Source of the DNA: Liolophura sinensis
Lineage: Eukaryota > Mollusca > Polyplacophora > Chitonida > Chitonidae
Length of the DNA: 64,000 nt
NCBI RefSeq assembly: GCF_032854445.1
Contig: NC_088301.1
Span: forward strand, 57,238,512-57,302,511
Direction of reading: 5' to 3'
Made by a program: the position numbers and the translations under genes
Notes under the pieces: model-generated
What the model saw: the letters and a program-made list of their open reading frames with translations, nothing else
Told to the model about the DNA's origin: nothing
Databases searched by the model: none
Shown here: positions 59,001 to 64,000 of the stretch, one piece after another
How the letters are laid out: every line of letters begins with the position of its first letter
Position numbering within the stretch: position 1 is the first letter of the stretch

Positions 59001-62000
59001 GATATACACATTCTCATCCTTCATAAAATCCCGCTCGTGGCCATTCCCCTACAACATAAAGGGCATGCATCAGGCAGAGCATCACCCACACAACAACACG
59101 AGGCCCTGGTGTTTTGTACGTTGAATTCCATCAAAAAAGGTGAGGGTCTATGGGCCACCAAGGCCCAGGGAGCTCTGAAGGAGCTATATCGCCTTAACGA
59201 CGATTTGCCGTATTTGCCAATTGAGTTGCTATTGACTATTTAAGCCTGCCTGAAAAAATTGAAATAGATGTTTAGCTCAATTGTTGACCCTTTCGCCTGG
59301 AGAACAATGTGTGAACAAAGAACATTGTAACAATTTATCCAGACTTTAACATTAAATTTATGCATGTAGGAGAAAGGTTGGTGTAGATTGACTAATGCAA
59401 GCATTTAACTCGTAAGGAGGAGAATCGGTGAAAAGAAACATTCATGTTTTTACTGGACCTTGGTGGTAAACTTGCCGGCCTATTCGCACTGGCTAGCTTT
59501 CGATTGAAATCAATGTCATTCACATGTATACGTACACTTTTTGATCTTGCAACCCATCCTAAGTGAATTAGAATGACAATAAACCATAATGAAATAAATA
59601 ACTTAACACCAATGACTGTATATACTGTACAGATATGTTAATTATTCTGCTTTTTGGGCTCAACAGGACTGCAACGTCATCTCATTGAAACACAGTCACT
59701 AAATTAGCAAAAAAGATTGTATTTGGAGACAAATGAATCCACTTTTCTGTCAGATTACACTGTAGATGATTTGCCCTCCCATTGGAGAATTGTATATATT
59801 AATATACGCTACTTTTGTGTGCGCACTGAAAGTTAAGACAAGCAAACTTACATAAACCTATGTAATTCTGGCACACTGCCACATGGTATTGATGCCAGAC
59901 TTTGTTCACTTGTGGAGGGGCTTGTATTGCTAGACAATAAAGTTGGATTTACAGATGTTGTAAAAGAGGAATCCATCGACCGTTGACCTCGACGAAATTT
60001 GTCAGGTGGCTCCATTTCAATGGGCTCACAAGTCCAATCTAAGGGAGCTAACTCATAAATATGTAGGCCCTAAGAGGGAAAAAACATGTAGGCCCTATAT
60101 TAATAGTAATGTGCACTGAGAAAATTGCAATTTACCATGTGTAGTTTAGAGAGAAAATATATTTGCAATAGCGTGATGTTTTATTCGGCAAAGGGGCCTG
60201 TTTGTTTTACAAGTATATATAATTTGTAGAACCTGAAAAGTGGCGGGGCCAAAAAATATGCTGGCCGCCCCATTTTTGAAAGTGGGGGGGGGGGCCATGG
60301 CAACACTTAGCACACAGCGAATCCAGACTTGCAAACTAGGCCTTCCAGCAGACGAAATGAAGATGTCGAAATGCGATCAGAGTCACACCCACACATGTGC
60401 GTTAGCACCGCTGCAGCTAAACATTTCTTGTTCATTCAGGCATAATTTGGAAGGCTGTCAACTTCTGCCCATATTTCGTAAATATATGTTTTTGTATCTA
60501 TATGTTATCTACATGTAGATACAAGCCACTTACAATCACGGGACTTGTAATTTCCACGTGTCTACCCATCCATCATGTGACTTTTAAAGCCAATGATGGT
60601 GTTGTCCGAACTGGTAATGTGATAACAACTCAAACATATCCTGTCTCCCAATAAGCCGGACTTGCACAAAGTGCTACCAACAAGGGTTAAAATTGAAATA
60701 AAAGTACATTTTAAATCATGGTAGTTTTCAGAAACCTTCACAAAGTATGCTTTCTGTGTATAATGCAGATTCCCCCAATATAAAAATGCAGTAAAATGAA
60801 CTCTTCTGCAGTAAGAGGACAGCTCCGAGTGTAAAGAAACAAAATGTGCATGTAGACTGATATATTAAAACAGAACTACATGGACACCGGGAGCTGATAA
60901 CTGATATTTCTCAGTGAAATTATTTTAGCTAAAATACATTTGTACCCATATTTGTTGCATTACGAGGGCTCTCAGCAGACAAGCATTCACCAGATAACGG
61001 TGTGAAGTGACTTCCACATAGGCCTAACCCGAATAATCGGTTTGTCAGCAATGTACATTGTGCATGTATATTCCTTGTTTGGCATGGTCATGCTTTAAGA
61101 GTGTTTGGAATTTGAAGGTTTGTAATAGACATGCCTGTCTTAAGACTTTCTTCGATTTCATTCATGGGTATGTTTAGAGATGTACATGTAGGCCTACAAA
61201 TCAGGAGACTTGCACACCTCACTGACAGTGACTTGACCCCATGTGGCCAGGATTAGCAACTACAGCTGCAAAGTGCCGTGCAAGGTGCTAATCGGCAGGG
61301 GGAACCAGCAGGGGGAACCGGCAGGCAGCTAATTCCTCTCTTCTGTCATCTTGCCGCCAACTCAGATTGTGCGAAAGTGAATGAAAGTCACTCATGTGAG
61401 AAACTCTAGCTCATATGCCATATTAAAACAAATAAATAAAAATATTTACCTGATGGGCATCTAGATCTATAATCATGGCTTTGGCAATTCCTTCCACTCT
61501 CTGAAATAGGAACTGGAGAGACAAAGTAATGTCAGCATAGGCACAAAATCCACCACCTCTGTCGGATGAACAATGGTGAAAACCACCACCCACATTTATT
61601 GCCCATCCTCTCTCCACTGCCAGTTTGCCAGCCTGAAAAGAAAGTCAATGTACAATAAGACATACAGTTACACTTCCACACATGGAACTGTGTGAAGTCA
61701 AGACCTGGTTCTGGGCCTTTCTGAACACATCAAAAGGTTTGAGGATGAGAAGTATGATAAAATTTCATATTTTTGTGATATTTCAATAAATAATAATGGT
61801 CAAAATGAAAGTTTTGCAAATCAAAATTGTACTTAAATGTAATACACTTTGAACAACTTAGCCCCAGGCATAAAACACACATCAATGTTGTCAGATACAT
61901 GAATCAACAGACATTTCAGACAAGGAACACAAAGTAACTACAACAGACACAAATAACAGGGAATGGTGACTACAGCGTAGCCTAAATTCCTCAGCACATC

Positions 62001-62160
62001 ATTTCATCAATATGAAATCCCAAAATACAGGCCAGATTCTTACAAGTATAGTTCCTCCTGTCTGGAATCGTAGAGGTCTGAGAACTTTCCTTTGTACAAT
62101 GAAGTTAGGCAGACAGGCAACTGGAGGTACCTCAGTTATCCCTGCCACATTGATGCTGAA
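56011..62160 (-). CDS. HDAC11: Histone deacetylase 11 (class IV HDAC), 5' partial
   Basis: Zinc-dependent lysine deacetylase; HDAC11 family members are also efficient fatty-acyl-lysine hydrolases. Exons in coding order: 62160-62044, 61632-61450, 59048-58952, 58462-58393, 57229-57121, 56683-56512, 56171-56011. All are GT-AG with consistent phases, giving 302 residues and a stop. Order: VAGITEVPPVACLPNFIVQR and LRPLRFQTGGTI; AVERGWAINVGGGFHHCSSD with the catalytic His-His pair; IIDLDAHQ followed by GNGHERDF with the zinc-binding Asp and His; DIVVYNAGTDILDGDPLG with the third zinc ligand Asp; ILMVTSGGYTRGTARIIADS with the catalytic Tyr. All active-site residues are present, so the enzyme should be active. 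The first ~45-60 residues are encoded right of the window. The C-terminal tail of ~60 residues after NLGLIQCDE is Ser/Pro/Arg-rich and unlike that of vertebrates. Confidence 0.96.
56774..56809. repeat. Perfect 36-bp palindrome
   Basis: The sequence centred between 56791 and 56792 (core CCTATACATATATATGTATA then GG) is identical to its own reverse complement over 36 bp. It lies in the HDAC11 intron 56684-57120 after a TA-rich run. Confidence 0.9.
57287..57585 (-). mobile_element. Diverged SINE copy
   Basis: Starts with TTTATTTGATTTGAGTTTAA and TGCCGCACCCAAGAA on +, the reversed 3' end of the SINE family. It ends with GATTTGAACATGCAACC, a reversed tRNA B box, and CTGGTCAATGGGTAG. The middle is heavily changed. 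Confidence 0.6.
57809..58370. repeat. 20/21-bp minisatellite in an HDAC11 intron, about 27 copies
   Basis: The unit is AATACAATACAGGAGGGTCC plus T, with a 20-bp variant lacking one T or C (GAGGGCCT) and a GACCGTATAC variant. The array ends about 20 bp short of the exon at 58393-58462 on its donor side, so any length change acts close to a splice donor. Confidence 0.95.
58816..58915 (-). mobile_element. Degraded SINE 3' fragment
   Basis: TTTATTTGATTTG, CCATACCAAAGAATATTTCG and AACAGCCAGCACTGTGATGG correspond to the reversed SINE 3' end. It directly precedes the HDAC11 exon donor at 58951. Confidence 0.6.
59852..60069 (-). CDS. Unassigned 218-nt open exon inside an HDAC11 intron
   Basis: On the - strand a pyrimidine-rich acceptor (TTTTTTCCCTCTTAG) is followed by 72 stop-free codons and a strong donor (GTAAGTTTG). 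The peptide begins GLHIYELAPLDWTCEPIEME and continues PPDKFRRGQRSMDSS into a Ser/Thr-rich tail with ELHRF before the donor. I do not recognise the protein. It cannot be part of active HDAC11, because the flanking exons join DLDAHQ to GNGHERDF exactly at the catalytic loop. It could be a nested gene's exon, an exon captured from elsewhere, or chance. The first in-frame ATG is at 60015-60013. Confidence 0.4.
60070..61449. other. HDAC11 intron, remainder; nothing recognised
   Basis: Contains a 13-14 base G run at about 60282-60295 and otherwise no exon, RNA gene or repeat that I can support. Confidence 0.5.
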
Positions 62161-64000
62161 CTGAAGAAAAAAAACATACCACAGTGTTAATCTGTGTAAA
62201 AAAAATGCGTAGTGTTTGATATGGAATGTACATATGTACACAGGTGGGAATGCTGGCTGGCTCAACATCCAATCACTCATTCAGGCTGCAGAAATGTACA
62301 AGCTGAAGCAAATGTGACTAGAAATAAATATGATAAAACTAGTAGCTTTTAAAGCATAGAAAAATACACTGCAGCTTCACAATAAAGGTGAACACTGTGA
62401 ACACACATATAATTTATACTTACGGATATACATTTTCAATGCAATAAACCATGAGTAAAAAAAAATTAATAAAAAAATCTGTTGAACAAATCACTTTTTT
62501 TAAATATTCATATGAAAACAAAAACAAAGAATATGACAGCCCTAACATACTGTATCCACGAAGAAATAACTTACAATGTAGCATTTCATTGATTTTTTTT
62601 CTTGCACTGATACATATAACTGAATGTGAAAATCATGATATATGTAATACAAATAGCAATAACAATTTTAATAGCTTCCAGTGTCAATAGCAATGAACTG
62701 GCATTCAGTCAAATGAGGATTGCCATTTCCCTAATATTGTGATGCATTGGTAACAAATATTCTCTCAGGGCTCCCGAGTTTGTATGTGAAAGCAAAAAAA
62801 AAAAAATAAATAAATAAATAAATAAAATAAATACTGATACCATTTGTATAAGAATCTGATACTTGCTTTGTGTAGAATATAGAGCAAGTGCATTTATTAT
62901 AGTACCGTGAATCTTATCTCACGAGTCATGAATACAGACAACGAATAAAAATAACTGTAGCTTCATAGTATTGGCCATTTAGACCTTTAGAGCTTGACAT
63001 ACTTATTCATTTCTTTACATGAAATTATATATTTCATATAATTTATTTTCAATTCACAAAAGTGGCCTTTATTTATATTATATTAATACTTTAGGTTCAT
63101 ACAAATAATTTGAACTATTTGAACAACTATTTAGGAAATTTCTAATCAAGAAATATATCCAGTGAACTAGTAATTAAATCTAGCATATGATGCCTGATAC
63201 AATAAGCCCTAACAATTTAATATCACACGTAATACCAAAGCAGAGACAATATAAAAACACAATACACATCCATCAAGTATATTATTTTACGTTAACCACA
63301 TAATCATTAAGGAAAAGAAAACACTATTCTTGAAGACAAGAGGGTACTAAAATTCTAAAACGAAACAAAAATTCTATCACATACTTGTGCTTGAGTTTGA
63401 TATCTGATGATAAGGGATAAAGTACAAAAAAATACAAATAAAATACACATAAAAATATAACTTCCTGTCAATATATCATGAGTGCTGTGACTGGGTTACT
63501 GCTGGTGGGGGAGAGGAAAGCTTCCTGGTCAGCAGAGGCCATTCATGCATGTATAGGAAGAACATGCTTGCTAAGGTTTTAGCCAAAATGAATAGGATCA
63601 ACATAAGGCAGATAAAAACATTTTTTAAACATGACTACCACCATACTAAATCATTCTGTATATTTACCAGGATCTGAATATTTAAATACAAGCATGACAA
63701 TAACACAAAAATTACACTTCAAAGCTACGCACATAAATGCCTGCTCATTCGTGTACTTCATATGTACTGGTGAAGTAGACCAAACATAATAAGGACAAAG
63801 ACAAGCATTTAATAACAAACTGACATAACATGCATGTGAGACTGCAACGTGCCTAAGGTACACATATAAGTGAAATTATGTACATGCATTTATGTTCACT
63901 AAATTGTGCAAATCTAAACAAACTTACATCGATCAGTTCTATGACAGTGAAAAAATGACTTTGTGACTATCTCTATTTCACTTTCTGCCAAAAGTCTGAC
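62161..64000. other. HDAC11 upstream intron, runs off the window
   Basis: No further HDAC11 exon was found, so the codons for the N-terminal part lie beyond 64000. An A-rich run followed by (AAAT)n lies at 62794-62832 and may be a SINE tail without a recognisable body. The rest is AT-rich and featureless. Confidence 0.55.

Noticed and set aside
63900-64000. Possible further HDAC11 exon at the right edge
   Set aside because: A donor-like CTTAC occurs at 63922-63926 (on +), but the translated sequence does not resemble the expected HDAC11 N-terminal segment.

Overview
This is a window of intron-rich animal nuclear DNA, about 60% or more A+T, with standard GT-AG splicing. There are no bacterial operons. 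The style suggests a marine invertebrate, probably a lophotrochozoan and most likely a mollusc. The reasons are frequent TACATGTA-type words, tRNA-derived SINEs with the AATATTCTTGAGTACGG...TAAATAAA type of 3' end, many minisatellites, and invertebrate-like versions of the encoded proteins. The organism is inferred from this style and not proven.

Four real genes were assembled by joining exons by hand; in each the reading frame stays open across every junction. (1) Left, + strand, 176-20349: the last ~1430 residues of an axonemal dynein heavy chain of the DNAH3/7/12 class, 31 exons plus a likely 21-nt micro-exon, running from stalk coiled coil 1 to the C-terminus. (2) Centre, - strand, 46493-24112: a complete cohesin subunit SMC1, 28 exons, 1249 residues. 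(3) + strand, 47087-50203: a complete RIB43A-like coiled-coil protein (RIBC1/RIBC2 family), 5 exons, 379 residues. (4) Right, - strand, 62160-56011: the C-terminal 302 residues of histone deacetylase HDAC11, 7 exons; the 5' exons lie beyond the window.

Layout: dynein and SMC1 end tail to tail (20350-24111). SMC1 and RIBC are head to head across a 593-bp shared promoter that holds an RFX X-box-like site, an E2F-like site, a YY1-like site and CCAAT boxes. RIBC and HDAC11 are tail to tail across 5.8 kb dominated by a 51-bp minisatellite. Two genes are ciliary (dynein motor, doublet-microtubule inner protein) and two are chromatin proteins (cohesin, deacetylase).

The most interesting point is the SMC1-RIBC pair. 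Human SMC1A/RIBC1 (Xp11.22) and SMC1B/RIBC2 (22q13.31) are both head to head in the same way, so this window appears to show the single ancestral pair that existed before the vertebrate duplications. The rest of the non-coding space is mostly mobile DNA and repeats: a 3.1-kb inverted-repeat element in a dynein intron, a Tc1/mariner-like element with a nested SINE head, a foldback repeat element, a dead LINE reverse transcriptase, a MITE-like hairpin, several SINEs and at least six tandem arrays. One well-spliced but unrecognised 218-nt coding exon sits inside an HDAC11 intron.
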